Source of the DNA: Cytobacillus pseudoceanisediminis
GTDB lineage: Bacteria > Bacillota > Bacilli > Bacillales > Cytobacillaceae
Length of the DNA: 64,000 nt
Assembly: GCF_023516215.1 (NCBI RefSeq)
Contig: NZ_CP097349.1
Coordinates: forward strand, 4,678,001 to 4,742,000
Reading direction: 5' to 3'
Part shown: positions 9,036-18,502 of the stretch, in pieces
Position numbering within the stretch: the stretch's first letter is position 1
How the letters are laid out: the number at the start of each line of letters is the position of its first letter
Notes under the pieces: generated by a model
The model's database searches: none
What the model was told of the DNA's origin: nothing
The model's input: only the letters and a program-made list of their open reading frames with translations
Program-made: the position numbers and the translations under genes

Positions 9036-10592
9036 TTATTTTAGTTCAGGAGCTTTTCGATGGTTAGTTCCTTCTTGATAAGCATAGGCTAGTTTAATCA
9101 AAGTTGGCTCGTCGAATTCTTTCCCTAGCAGTTCTAGCCCGACTGGAAGGCCGTTGTCACTGAAGCCGGCAGGAACCGAGATTGCTGGAAATCCTGAATA
9201 CGGACTTAAGCGATTAGCATTCCCTGCACCTTGGCTTTTGCCCACCTGTGCCGGTAAAGCACTCGAAGTTGGATAGAGTAGTGCATCAAGGTCATGTTCA
9301 TTAAACGTTACCATTAAGCTTTCCCTTGCCATTTTAGGACGATTGGTAATAATGTCATGGTATTCCTCATCATTTTCTAATGATTCTCTTTCATTTCGGG
9401 ATTTTAATCCACTTTCCAAACTTGGATGGAACTTCCCGCTTTCGATAATATCTGATAAGGTTCTTACAGGTGCATCCGGCCCAAGGCCAGCCAAATAATC
9501 ATTTAACTGAAATTTAAATTCGTATCCGCTTAAGCTTGGATAAGAAAGAATTGGACTAAGACTGGGAATTGTTACCTCGAACACTTCTGCTCCAAGCGCT
9601 TCCATGTCCGCAATAACTTGATCCATCACTTTATTGACTTCAGGATCATTCCCAAACAGGTCGCGAATAACGCCTATCCGAGCTTTCTTTAATCCATTTT
9701 TCTTAAGATAATGAGTATAGGTTTTTGGAACTTTCCCGATACTCGCTTCAGTAACTGGATCTGCTGGGTCATAGCCAGCAATTGCATCGAGCACAACAGC
9801 CACATCCTCAACCGTACGTCCCATCGGTCCGCCGACATCCTGTGATAGTGCAAGTGGAATGATTCCATCTCGGCTGGCAAGTCCCATAGTAGGGCGAAGT
9901 CCAACCAGATTATTAAAGGACGAGGGTATTCGGATCGACCCACCAGTGTCTGTCCCTAATCCGACAGCGGCAAAGTTGGAAGCAACTGCTGCTGCCGTAC
10001 CACCGCTTGAACCACCTGGGTATCTTGTTAAATCATATGGATTATAGGTTTGTCCACCAAGGGAACTAATTGTTTGGAATCCGAAAGCAAATTCATGCAG
10101 GTTCGCTTTCCCTAAAATGATTGCCCCTTGATCTCTTAATCTTTTTGTTTGATAGGCATCCTTTAGAGGGATGGAACCTTCAAGTGACAGGGATCCTGCA
10201 GTGGTTTGCATATCGTATGTATCATAGTTGTCTTTTAATATAACCGGAATACCATGCAAGGGACCGCGAACGTTTCCCGCTTTACGCTCTTTATCTAGTT
10301 GTTTCGCTTCCTCTAATACATTTTCGTTAACCGTAATGATGGAGTTAATGCTGTCATCGTACTCCCCAATTCGATTGAGATAGAATTGAACCAATTCCTC
10401 AGAGGTTAACTCCTCCTTCTGCATCTCATGCTGCAATTCAAATATCGTCGCTTCCTCAATCTCAACAGATAAACCTCTTTCAGCGACGGGGCTCGCTAAA
10501 TTAGAAACAGCACCTGCTGGATCTGCGTACAGTCCCAAAGCCATTACTAGAGCAGTGAAGAAAACTATAAATTTGTTATACCATTTTTCCAT
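9036..10592 (-). CDS. Secreted amidase of the amidase-signature (AS) family
   Basis: 518 residues with an N-terminal signal segment of about 25 residues ending near GAVSNLAS. The AS core follows: the catalytic Lys in PVILKDNYD, the cis-Ser/Ser pair in the glycine-rich PGGSSGGTAAA region and the GLGTDTGGSIRIPSS block. These give the Ser-cisSer-Lys triad of amide hydrolases. The ATG at 10592 follows a GAAAGGGG ribosome site. Extracellular AS amidases release ammonia or amino acids from amides; substrate specificity is not readable. It is transcribed alone and against its neighbours. Confidence 0.88.
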   Translation of the reverse strand: MEKWYNKFIVFFTALVMALGLYADPAGAVSNLASPVAERGLSVEIEEATIFELQHEMQKEELTSEELVQFYLNRIGEYDDSINSIITVNENVLEEAKQLDKERKAGNVRGPLHGIPVILKDNYDTYDMQTTAGSLSLEGSIPLKDAYQTKRLRDQGAIILGKANLHEFAFGFQTISSLGGQTYNPYDLTRYPGGSSGGTAAAVASNFAAVGLGTDTGGSIRIPSSFNNLVGLRPTMGLASRDGIIPLALSQDVGGPMGRTVEDVAVVLDAIAGYDPADPVTEASIGKVPKTYTHYLKKNGLKKARIGVIRDLFGNDPEVNKVMDQVIADMEALGAEVFEVTIPSLSPILSYPSLSGYEFKFQLNDYLAGLGPDAPVRTLSDIIESGKFHPSLESGLKSRNERESLENDEEYHDIITNRPKMARESLMVTFNEHDLDALLYPTSSALPAQVGKSQGAGNANRLSPYSGFPAISVPAGFSDNGLPVGLELLGKEFDEPTLIKLAYAYQEGTNHRKAPELK

Positions 10593-10924
10593 TTCGAACC
10601 CCTTTCATTTTTTGGAATAATTTGAATATACCAATCTATATTTATACTGTATATAAGAGGAATGTCATGAAAGACTAGGTTATATAGGGAGTATTAACCA
10701 ATTAGAAGGTTTCATTTTATTCCACTTGAACAAGCAGTATAATTTCCGGTGCCTGGAACCGCTTTAAGTTAAGGATCTTAATGATACAAGTTGAAAAAAT
10801 TGGTAGAATTAGGGATGTTCAACATTTAATTGACATAAATATTCGCTAGTGGATTTGATTAAACTACATAACTGTACTCATGGAGACATGGAGAGCACGA
10901 GTATATTGGAAGCCTATATTCCTT

Positions 10925-10990
10925 ATTTAACAACAGGGGCGGGCTTGTTGAAGAGTGTTGTTTTTCTTAATTCCACAATCGGACCATTTT
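10925..10990 (+). repeat. Accessory composite repeat, copy I
   Basis: TTTAACAACAGGGGCGGGCTTGTTGAAG, followed 14 bases on by CTTAATTCCACAATCGGACC. The box arms TTTAACAA/TTGTTGAA can pair. The rest of the 450-base gap 10593-11040 has no gene that I can see. Confidence 0.6.
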
Positions 10991-11040
10991 CTGAGATAGT
11001 ATTCGATAAGGAATTTGAATAGGTAGAGGAGAAATTTTCA

Positions 11041-11508
11041 ATGAAGTATTTTGTAGATGATGACCATTGGGATGTAATGGGCTATGTTAAGGAATTAAAA
11101 AGACTATTACCCAGATTTAATAAAGAGACATCAAATTTTTTAAAAAGCCACTCATTCCATGATGGTAAAGTAGTTTCTCTTACGGTTTTGAATCAAGAGA
11201 ATGGGAAAACAAAGGACCCGACCACAATTAAAATGGTCATTGAGCAATATGAAGAGGGTGCGGGGATATATGAAATACAATGGTTAAACGTTCGTAAGTT
11301 CTTAATGGATTTTGATATTAAAAGAAATGTTGATGGTAATAAGCCTAATGAAATTGTCTTCGGTGGTAGAAAAGGACTTGATGATTGGGGCTACGATGAA
11401 ATCCTTCCGTTGAGTAAAAGGAAATTGCAACATGAAATTCTTTTATTTTCACAAACAAAGATACTTATACATTGCTCGGATATTAAGATTAGAAAAATAA
11501 AAACTTAG
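11041..11508 (+). CDS. Hypothetical protein, 155 aa
   Basis: ATG start with AGAGGAGA just upstream. Soluble and charged. The first part (YVKELKRLLPRF, then SHSFHDGKVVSLTVL) resembles small orphan proteins in which an SxHD segment precedes a beta-rich C-terminal half, a layout seen in some immunity-type families; I do not recognise a named family. It stands alone between repeat copies I and J. Confidence 0.6.
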   Translation: MKYFVDDDHWDVMGYVKELKRLLPRFNKETSNFLKSHSFHDGKVVSLTVLNQENGKTKDPTTIKMVIEQYEEGAGIYEIQWLNVRKFLMDFDIKRNVDGNKPNEIVFGGRKGLDDWGYDEILPLSKRKLQHEILLFSQTKILIHCSDIKIRKIKT

Positions 11509-11601
11509 AAAACAAGATGATATAAGATATTTCCTTCCAGACAAGAAAGGTAAAATTATTTAATTGTAAAGAAGTGTACTTAAACTATTTGGTGCTTATA
11601 T

Positions 11602-11700
11602 ACAAGATCAGCTGCTGAATCGGTAGTTTTTCTTATTCCATAAAAGGGGCAGTTTAGTTGAAGATCGATGTTCAACTTGTGTTCAACAATCGGGCCAGAT
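11602..11700 (+). repeat. Accessory composite repeat, copy J (most complete)
   Basis: All parts are present in order: CAAGATCAGCTGCTGAATCGGTAG hairpin, TTTTTCTTATTCCAT, AAAAGGGGCAGTTTAGTTGAAG, a TTCAAC that can pair with GTTGAA, and GTTCAACAATCGGGCC. It is the rightmost copy; the core-like gene set begins behind it. Confidence 0.65.
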
Positions 11701-11745
11701 TATGGAGTAAGGTATTATTGAACTAATGGTGCAGGATATTTGCAT

Positions 11746-11783
11746 AAAACCATTTAGATAATCTTCAACTAAATGGTTTTTTT
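11746..11783 (+). terminator. Rho-independent terminator
   Basis: Perfect stem AAAACCATTTAG/CTAAATGGTTTT around an 11-base loop, with seven T. It separates the repeat stretch from the TetR gene. Confidence 0.8.
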
Positions 11784-11804
11784 GTTTGAATTGTTTGTAC
11801 GACT

Positions 11805-11820
11805 GTACTAAAATAAGTAC
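11805..11820 (+). promoter_or_regulatory. Likely TetR autoregulatory operator
   Basis: Inverted repeat GTACTAAAATAAGTAC directly ahead of the original ATG at 11821, where TetR-family repressors usually bind their own promoter. Confidence 0.45.
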
Positions 11821-11890
11821 ATGAGTAAAAAACAAACCAACTAACCAAAAAGAATTATCATTCATCGAAAAAGCCCGCAGAGCTCAAATT

Positions 11891-12448
11891 GTGGAATGTG
11901 CGATTGAAACAATCGCAGAAGTAGGTTACGCTCAAGCCTCTATAGGACAAATTGCAAAGCGTGCAAATATCAGTAAGGGGGTTATTTCTTATCACTTTGC
12001 AAATAAAGAGGACTTATTGGAGCAAATACCTATCGAATACTATTTGGCTTGGCAAGCCTATATTGCTCCAAGAATAGAAGCTCAAAAGTCTCCTAAAGAC
12101 ATGCTTCGGGTGTATATTGAATCCAACCTTACATTTATAGATGAAAATCGTCAGCATGTTTTCGCTGTTATTGAAACGGTTTCAAATAAGAGAACTGCTG
12201 ATGGTAAACTTCAGTTTGCAGCAGACCATGATGAAGCTATTCTACTTCCGATTGAAAATATTCTTACCCTAGGGATGCAGGAAGGAGTTTTCAGAGAATT
12301 CACCAGATCATCAGCAAGGGTGATGGCGTTAACAATAAGAAGTGCCATTGACGGGTTCACCCTTGAATTAACGAGAAAGCCTCATTTAGATGTTCAGGAA
12401 TATACTAGGGAATTGGTTACAATCTTCGATAAATCAACTAAAAAGTAA
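11891..12448 (+). CDS. TetR/AcrR-family transcriptional regulator (N-terminus frameshifted)
   Basis: The N-terminal helix-turn-helix is clear (QASIGQIAKRANISKGVISYHFANKEDLL) and is followed by a helical ligand-binding domain of about 140 residues. In the present sequence the only start in frame is the GTG at 11891, which begins inside helix 1 and has no ribosome site. An ATG at 11821 would give the usual 20-odd leading residues if the A-run at 11827-11832 were one base shorter; the whole frame 11821-12448 would then be 208 codons. So the real gene probably starts at 11821 and carries an indel. Possible target: the adjacent operator. Confidence 0.8.
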   Translation: MECAIETIAEVGYAQASIGQIAKRANISKGVISYHFANKEDLLEQIPIEYYLAWQAYIAPRIEAQKSPKDMLRVYIESNLTFIDENRQHVFAVIETVSNKRTADGKLQFAADHDEAILLPIENILTLGMQEGVFREFTRSSARVMALTIRSAIDGFTLELTRKPHLDVQEYTRELVTIFDKSTKK

Positions 12449-12469
12449 TGTGTCGCTTAGGAGGATTTA

Positions 12470-12643
12470 ATGATTTACTATGAGGTACTTTGTTATAGTT
12501 GTAAAAGGATTTTCAGAGTATACGAAGGTTCACTAAATTATAAACAATTTAAGGAAAATAAGGCTAAGATTTTTTGTTGCGAGGATTGTAGTCATAAGAT
12601 ACGTATGGATGCAATTAAAAATTTCTTTAGATACTTAAACTAA
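12470..12643 (+). CDS. Small zinc-finger-like protein, 57 aa
   Basis: ATG preceded at good distance by TAGGAGGAT (12458-12466). The peptide has CYSC near residue 8 and FCCEDC near residue 35, a CxxC...CxxC pattern as in small zinc ribbons, and ends KNFFRYLN. It starts 21 bases behind the TetR stop and is probably cotranscribed with it. No named family recognised. Confidence 0.65.
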   Translation: MIYYEVLCYSCKRIFRVYEGSLNYKQFKENKAKIFCCEDCSHKIRMDAIKNFFRYLN

Positions 12644-12817
12644 CGGTTGAAGAAGGTTGTTACTAAAGGTTTATTCCGTTTCTTTTTGACAAACTATTTG
12701 ATCCAAGTTACAGGTATCTAATTCCGCGAAATTAAGAAAAACGATATAAAACAGGGATATTATAGGGGCCATTCCGGGAAATGCCAGGAAATTAAAGTAA
12801 GCTTGAAGATAACTTCT

Positions 12818-12855
12818 AAAACCAGTATTTCAGCCAATGGGATGCTGGTTTTTTG
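12818..12855 (+). terminator. Rho-independent terminator
   Basis: AAACCAGTAT...ATGCTGGTT hairpin followed by six T. It ends the TetR/zinc-finger transcript; the 174 bases before it hold no gene that I can see. Confidence 0.7.
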
Positions 12856-12903
12856 TTCTTCAAGTGAGGAAAGAAAGCAGCTGGAATCTAATTTATGAGC
12901 AGA

Positions 12904-13041
12904 TTAAAGTAAGTTCTGGACTGCATTCTGGATGAGAAGGATATCATTAAAAATTTGTTTTTTTGTCTTTTCATTCTTACAGCGATTCATTTCGCTTTTC
13001 AGTAATACGAGTTCCTTCTTGAAAATGTCTATTGTACTCAT
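12904..13041 (-). CDS. Small coiled-coil protein, 45 aa
   Basis: ATG at 13041 with CAGGAGTG nine bases upstream. The 45-residue peptide (MSTIDIFKKELVLLKSE..., ending NAVQNLL) has a heptad-like pattern of Leu/Ile and many Lys and Glu. Its size and layout resemble short helical regulators such as Spo0E-like phosphatases, but their SQxLD signature is absent. It is transcribed towards the terminator at 12818-12855. Confidence 0.5.
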   Translation of the reverse strand: MSTIDIFKKELVLLKSEMNRCKNEKTKKQIFNDILLIQNAVQNLL

Positions 13042-13304
13042 GTGTCTGTTCACTCCTGGCTTTAAGAGGGGAAAAGCTTGTTATTTATAGTCTTTTATAC
13101 CCTGTATGGGATTGATGAAACCAAAAAATGAGATATTTATGGGTAAATATATCCACTTGCAGAATGTGTGATTTTTAATTATATGGATTGCTTTTTCCGA
13201 AACCTTTTCAATTCCGAATCGTAATAGAAGTAGCATCTTCTTAGGAGTAAACACACGAATATGGTATTCTTTAGTTAATCCAATTCAAAGAAAAAGGTGA
13301 CATT

Positions 13305-14403
13305 GTGGCAAAGAAAAAACTGCAATACTGGACTTTGCAATTGCTGCTTATCTTAACAATTATTTATGTATCAACTAAAATTTCTTTTTGTTTGAACCAG
13401 TGGGCATTTTTGCATCAACATTATTTTTTCCAATTATTATTTCAGGATTTCTCTATTTCCTATTGAACCCGCTGGTAAGATTGCTGCAGCGCTACAAGGT
13501 GCCGAGAACGGCAGCGATATTGATCATCTATGCAGCTGTTATCGGTTTAGTAATGCTGATTATTGGCAACATTGCTCCGCTTATCAGCAGACAGGTGACT
13601 GAATTATTCAACGACCTGCCGGGGTATGCGAAGACGACAAGAGACTTTGTTAACTCCATGTCCAGCACCGAAGAGTTCAAATGGTTTTTGGAGCAGGACT
13701 ACATATCGATTGAAGAAATTGAAGCACGCATTATGGAATATGCCAATACCCTGCCAAGCCGTGTGACACAGGGGGTAGCTGGAATAGTCAGCCTGGTCAC
13801 CAATATTGCGATTACAATAGTAACGGTGCCATTCCTGCTTTTCTATATGTTTAAAGACGGAGATAAGTTCCCTGCTGCCGTTTCGAAGTTCCTTCCTGCT
13901 TCTTACAGGGAAGAGGGGTTAAAACGCTTAAGGAAACAGGAGAGACACTTTCTTCCTACATTCAGGGGCAGATTACAGTAGCATTATTTGTTGGGACACT
14001 TTCATTTATTGGCTATTTAATCATCGACTTGCCATATGCGCTAGTCATGGCGCTTATTGTTGCCATAACCAATATTATTCCTTATGTTGGGCCGTTTCTG
14101 GGCGGTGCACCTGCCGTAATCGTTGCACTTTTTGACTCGCCGACTAAAGCCTTTCTGGTGGTCGTAGTCATTGTGATTGCTCAGCAGATTGAAGGAAATG
14201 TGCTGTCGCCGCTGATTCTCGGAAAAACCTTGAACACACATCCGGCCACCATCATCATCCTATTGCTGGTTGCAGGCAATCTTGCCGGTATCCTCGGCAT
14301 GATTCTGGCAATACCTACCTATGCTGTGACCAAAACGATCGTCTTAAATACAGTTAGATTTTTAAGGGCGAGGAAGACAGCGAGGGAAGAAGCGGTTACT
14401 TAA
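13305..14403 (+). pseudogene. AI-2E family transporter, broken by two frameshifts
   Basis: Homologous to B. subtilis YrrI/YueF/YdbI-type permeases of the AI-2E family: about eight membrane helices, a central soluble segment and the C-terminal NIIPYVGPFLGG and QQIEGNVLSPLI signatures. The start is the GTG at 13305 with AAAGGTGA. Two single-base losses break it: one in the T-run near 13382-13388, the other in the A-run at 13921-13924. Restoring one T and one A gives one frame of 366 codons, the family's length. Both sites are short homopolymers, so sequencing error is as likely as decay. Substrate of the family is uncertain; some members export AI-2, others exchange Na+/H+. Confidence 0.85.
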
Positions 14404-14407
14404 ATTG

Positions 14408-14439
14408 AAAAAGCTCCCTTTAAAAAAGGGGCTTTTTCT
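14408..14439 (+). terminator. Rho-independent terminator
   Basis: AAAAAGCTCCC/GGGGCTTTTT hairpin right behind the transporter gene. Confidence 0.8.
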
Positions 14440-14621
14440 ATTGCTGAATTTATTTAACATAATTCATCAAATAGGTTACAGCTTGTTGGGCTTTTCTAGC
14501 CTTTAAAAAGATTAAGGCATGATCCCTTCTTATCTAACATTTCACATAATTAAAGCGGGTATTTTTTGTTTTTCCCTCCCGAAAAGTTAAAATAATAAAT
14601 AAAACGAAAGCAGTGATCCGA

Positions 14622-15377
14622 ATGTGTTTAATCCTTTTCGCATATAAGGTTCATCCGGCATACAAGCTTATCGTTGCTGCCAATCGCGATGAATTTTATG
14701 GGCGCCCGACTGCACCGGCCCATTTTTGGGAGGACCATCCTGCCATTCTGGCTGGACGTGATTTAAGCAAGATGGGGACATGGATGGGTGTCACAAAGAA
14801 TGGACGATTTGCAGCTCTTACAAACTACCGTGATCCGAACGAAGTGACAGATGGCAAAAGATCAAGAGGAGATCTCGTAGCGGATTTCTTGAAAGGCAGT
14901 GCTTCGCCTTCTAGATTTATGAAAATAGCATCTGAACACCGCAGCAGCTATCCCGGATACAATCTGCTTGCGGGCAATTTGGAGGAGCTCTTTTATTACT
15001 CGAACGTGGAAGATAGAATAGAACAGCTTAGACCAGGAGTGTACGGGGTGAGCAATCATGTGCTGAATACCGAGTGGCCAAAGGTGAAAAAGGGGAAGGA
15101 AGGGTTATCTAAGATAATAGATCATGCAGCAGGGGATTTTACGGAAGCCTTGTTCACACTTCTCCAGAATGCAGACCCTGCCCCTGATGACATGCTTCCG
15201 AAAACAGGAGTTTCACTGGAGTGGGAGCGGATGTTGTCTCCTTTATTTATCAGAAGTGAAGGCTACGGAACCAGGAGTTCAACTGTGATGCTGATGTCAG
15301 AGGATGAGATTTTTTATAAGGAAAGGGTACATATAGGGGATAGCCCGCAGGAACAGGAGTTTATTATTCAAAAATAA
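14622..15377 (+). CDS. NRDE/TANGO2-family protein
   Basis: 251 residues. The start at the ATG of 14622 leaves Cys as residue 2 (MCLILFAY), as in the family, whose fold is Ntn-hydrolase-like with a potential N-terminal Cys nucleophile. The defining AANRDEFYGRPT lies near residue 20, followed by LAGRDL...GTWMGV. Human TANGO2 is linked to lipid and haem handling; the bacterial role is unknown. A GTG nine bases upstream is possible but would bury the Cys. It ends against the kinase gene, with a shared terminator. Confidence 0.88.
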   Translation: MCLILFAYKVHPAYKLIVAANRDEFYGRPTAPAHFWEDHPAILAGRDLSKMGTWMGVTKNGRFAALTNYRDPNEVTDGKRSRGDLVADFLKGSASPSRFMKIASEHRSSYPGYNLLAGNLEELFYYSNVEDRIEQLRPGVYGVSNHVLNTEWPKVKKGKEGLSKIIDHAAGDFTEALFTLLQNADPAPDDMLPKTGVSLEWERMLSPLFIRSEGYGTRSSTVMLMSEDEIFYKERVHIGDSPQEQEFIIQK

Positions 15378-15407
15378 GAAGCCAGTTCAGGCATCTGGCT
15401 TCTTTCA
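15378..15407. terminator. Bidirectional terminator
   Basis: GAAGCCAG/CTGGCTTC hairpin between two convergent genes. Confidence 0.75.
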
Positions 15408-16822
15408 TTAGGCAAGCGGTAAAGTAATCCGCACCGTTGTTCCTTCATTTTCCCTGCTGTGGATGTAAAGATTTCCGCCATGGTTTTTAATGATTTTTTT
15501 GCAGATCATGATGCCAAGGCCTGTGCCTTTTTCTTTTGTGCTGTAAAACGGCTCTCCCAGTTTGGCGAGGCGTTCTTCGGGTATGCCAATTCCCTCATCC
15601 TCGACACTGATGATGACAGAATGGTCCTCCTGGCGGATATCCACGTTTATTTTTCCGCCCGCCGGCATGGCTTCAATCGAGTTCTTAATGATGTTAATCA
15701 GCACCTGTTTAATTTTATCTTTTTCACATTTCACATAAAACTCGCCTGGTGACTGTGTTAGTTCGATCACGATATTCTCCATAACAGCCTGGCTGTTTAA
15801 GAGAGTGATTACACTTTTTACAACGTTTGTCAGGCAGGTTTCTTCCATTTCGGTTATTTGAGGTTTGGCGAGAACGAGCAGGTCATTGACGATGCCTTCA
15901 ATCCGTTCCAGCTCACTTAGGATGACCTCCGCGAAGTCTCCTTTATGTTCTTCATATAATAACTGTGTAAAGCCTTTTATGGCTGTAAGCGGGTTGCGGA
16001 TTTCATGGGCAATGCCTGCGGCAAGCTGACCGACAACGGAAAGTTTTTCGGCATTCTGCAGCTTTTCCTCTGTCTTCTTTTGTCCGGTCACGTCTTTAAT
16101 AATGATTTGGTAGACCTTTCTGTTCTTGAAAGTGGTTGGAATCAGCTGGACTTCGGCTTTTCTCGTTTGTCCGTCAGTCCGGATCAGATTAAGCTCAAAA
16201 TTCACACTTAGCTTTGTTTGCAGAAAATCATCGAGAGTGGAATGTTCTGAAGGAGGAATGTAGTCGTGGAGGGAGGTGCCGATCATCTCTTTGATGCTCG
16301 TGAATCCAAAAAGCTTTTTCCTTCATTATTGATGTAGGTCCAAATCCCCTTTTGTGTGACCATTCCTATCGTATCCTTGGAGAACTCCACCAGAAAGCGG
16401 TACTTCTCCTGTGTTTCAAGAATCTCCTCTTCCATGATAATTCTCTGTGTCATATCCCGGATGATGCACATCATTTCTTTATCGTCATTAATGACTGAAA
16501 AATTGGCTTCAAGCCACAGATAATGCCCCTCCTTATGCCTGAAGCGAAAGGTCTCCCGTTTATGCGGAAGCTGTTCAAGCTCGGCCAAAGCATCTCCTAA
16601 GAGGTCCCGGTCATTTGGATGGCAGTATGTATAAAGGCTGCTTCGATAAAAGTCCTGCTGTGAGTACCCCAGCATCGGCAAGCAGGAAGGGGAGACATAT
16701 AAAGCAATGCCTTCTTTGGTTACTCTTGCAATCACATCGCTGGAATGCTGAATGGCCAGCTGCAGATTCCTCGCTTCGACTTTGTCCGCGAATAAATCTG
16801 CAGGATTCTCGGTCATGATCAT
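15408..16822 (-). pseudogene. PAS-domain sensor histidine kinase, one frameshift
   Basis: Restored length 471 residues. The start at 16822 follows AAGGAGGG. Two full PAS domains and a third partial sensor segment make up the N-terminal half, with no membrane segment, so the kinase is cytoplasmic like the KinA/KinE group. The kinase core follows: H-box AHEIRNPLTAIKG, N-box IKNSIEA, G1 DEGIGIP and G2 KGTGLGI. A single-base loss in the A/T runs at 16308-16319 separates the sensor part from the kinase part; with one base added the frame is continuous (1416 bases). No response regulator is adjacent; sporulation-type orphan kinases show the same arrangement. Confidence 0.87.
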
Positions 16823-16947
16823 TTTCTGTCCCTCCTTTTTGAAAAATGGCACTTTTCCATCATTATACAATACATGTTTGGATTGACATATAGGATAAAT
16901 TTCACTCTATGCAAACTGTGAAAAGGATCCCTTGTCAGGTATCAAAC

Positions 16948-18371
16948 TCATAGGAGCTTTCTAATTTCCTCTCCAAGGATGAATATGCCTTCCTGCAGTT
17001 CCCCCAGCGAGGCATAAGCATAGGAAATTCGTATAAAATGATTCGGCCCGTCACTGTATATGCTGCCGGGATTAATCAGCAGTTTTCTTAAAATAGCCTG
17101 CCGATAGAGGCTTCGAATTGGAATACTGGACGGTACTTTCAGCCATATAAAAAAACCTCCTTCCGGAGAATTCCATTCTGCTATCCCGGACAAGTGAGCA
17201 TCTAATGTATTCAGGGCAGTATTACGACGAATTCTCAGCTGCTCACGTACCCTTTCCATATGCTTTTGATAGAGGCCGGTGGACAGCCATTTTTCAGCTA
17301 CCCTTTGTGAAAGTGAACTTGAACCATAGTCAGTCTGCATTTTAAGATCTGCAAGCCGGTCGATAACAGGTTCAGGTGCTGCTACCCAGCCTATTCGAAG
17401 TCCGGGATTCAATGTTTTTGACAAGCTTCCCATATAAAGGACCTGGCCGTTTTTGTCCATTGCTTTTAATGGTGGAGGGGGCATTTCATCAAGCCATAGC
17501 TCACGATAAATATCGTCTTCCACAATTGGCAGCTGTTCTATTCTGCAAACATCAAGCAGTTCCCTCCGTCTTTTTTCTGTCATTAAAATTCCAGTCGGGT
17601 TATGGTAGGAAGGAATCGTATATAAAATGGATTTCCCTTTTTCATATTTCTTCAAAGAGATGCTTTTCGTGATAACTCCCTCTTTATCCATCGGCAATCC
17701 TTTTAAATTCATGCCTGATGACCGGAAAAGCTGTAAAGAATATAAGTAAGAGGGCTTTTCCAGAAATACGGGTGCCCCTCTTTGCACAAGGCCCAATGAA
17801 ACAAGCTGCAGGGCTTGCAGCCCTCCAGAAACAATAAGTATCGAGGAAGGAGAAGCGTCTATTCCAGATGCTGCCAAATATTCACTAACTGCCTGTCTTA
17901 ATGGCAAATACCCCTTTGGTTCCTCATAACCGAGTTCACTCAATTCATCAGCAGCTTCCTTTAGAACTTTCTGCATCGTTTGCACAGGGGAAATCTCAGG
18001 GAAAGCTCTCCTTTGCTGAGCTGTATAAAAGCGGGATCCATTTCTAAATCATTAATTTCTTGAACGATTTTTTCGCTGGCTCTGTGTATCCCTGTATCGA
18101 TATATTCACTCCAGTTGGCAGACTGCCTTGAAGCGAGCAAGGTCCAAGTATTATTAATAACCTTTGTGCCAACCCCCGTTTTCCCTTCTATTAGTCCATC
18201 TGCAGCAAGTTCTTCCAGAGCAGTGATAATTGTGCTTCGGTTTACTCCAAACTCCTCAGCCAGTTTCCGCTGGCTTGGAATTTTACTTCCGATTGGCCAT
18301 TCCCCTTTGGAAATCTTTCCTTTAATAGTCTCAATAACTTGCTGATATTTTGGCAATTGTGCTGTATCCAT
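16948..18371 (-). pseudogene. MocR-type regulator (GntR HTH fused to aminotransferase), one frameshift
   Basis: Restored length 474 residues. An N-terminal GntR winged helix (KISKGEWPIGSKIPSQRKLAEEFG is its core) is joined to a fold-type I aminotransferase domain with the PLP-binding Lys in GSLSKTLNPG. MocR regulators use PLP and a ligand amino compound to control an adjacent gene. Here a DMT-type exporter lies divergently 130 bases away, as in the B. subtilis ydfD/ydfC pair. One base is missing in the G-run at about 17988-17991, right after the linker; adding it joins both domains. Confidence 0.87.
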
Positions 18372-18502
18372 CCATATAACCGCCTTTATGAAAATTGGCT
18401 GGCAAAATTCTTTCCTAATTGGTTGAGGACATTGTATCAGTTATTGATTATCCTGAAAAGCAGCACAGATAATGGCTGGAAATGTTGATAAGGGGGATGA
18501 AG

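Noticed and set aside
1186..11700. CRISPR array or true integron
   Set aside because: Repeats are too far apart and too uneven for CRISPR and no cas gene is present. For an integron there is no tyrosine integrase in the window and the boxes lack a clear attC layout.
12904..13041. Spo0E-like aspartyl-phosphate phosphatase
   Set aside because: Size and helical nature fit, but the SQxLD-type signature is missing, so it is listed only as a small coiled-coil protein.
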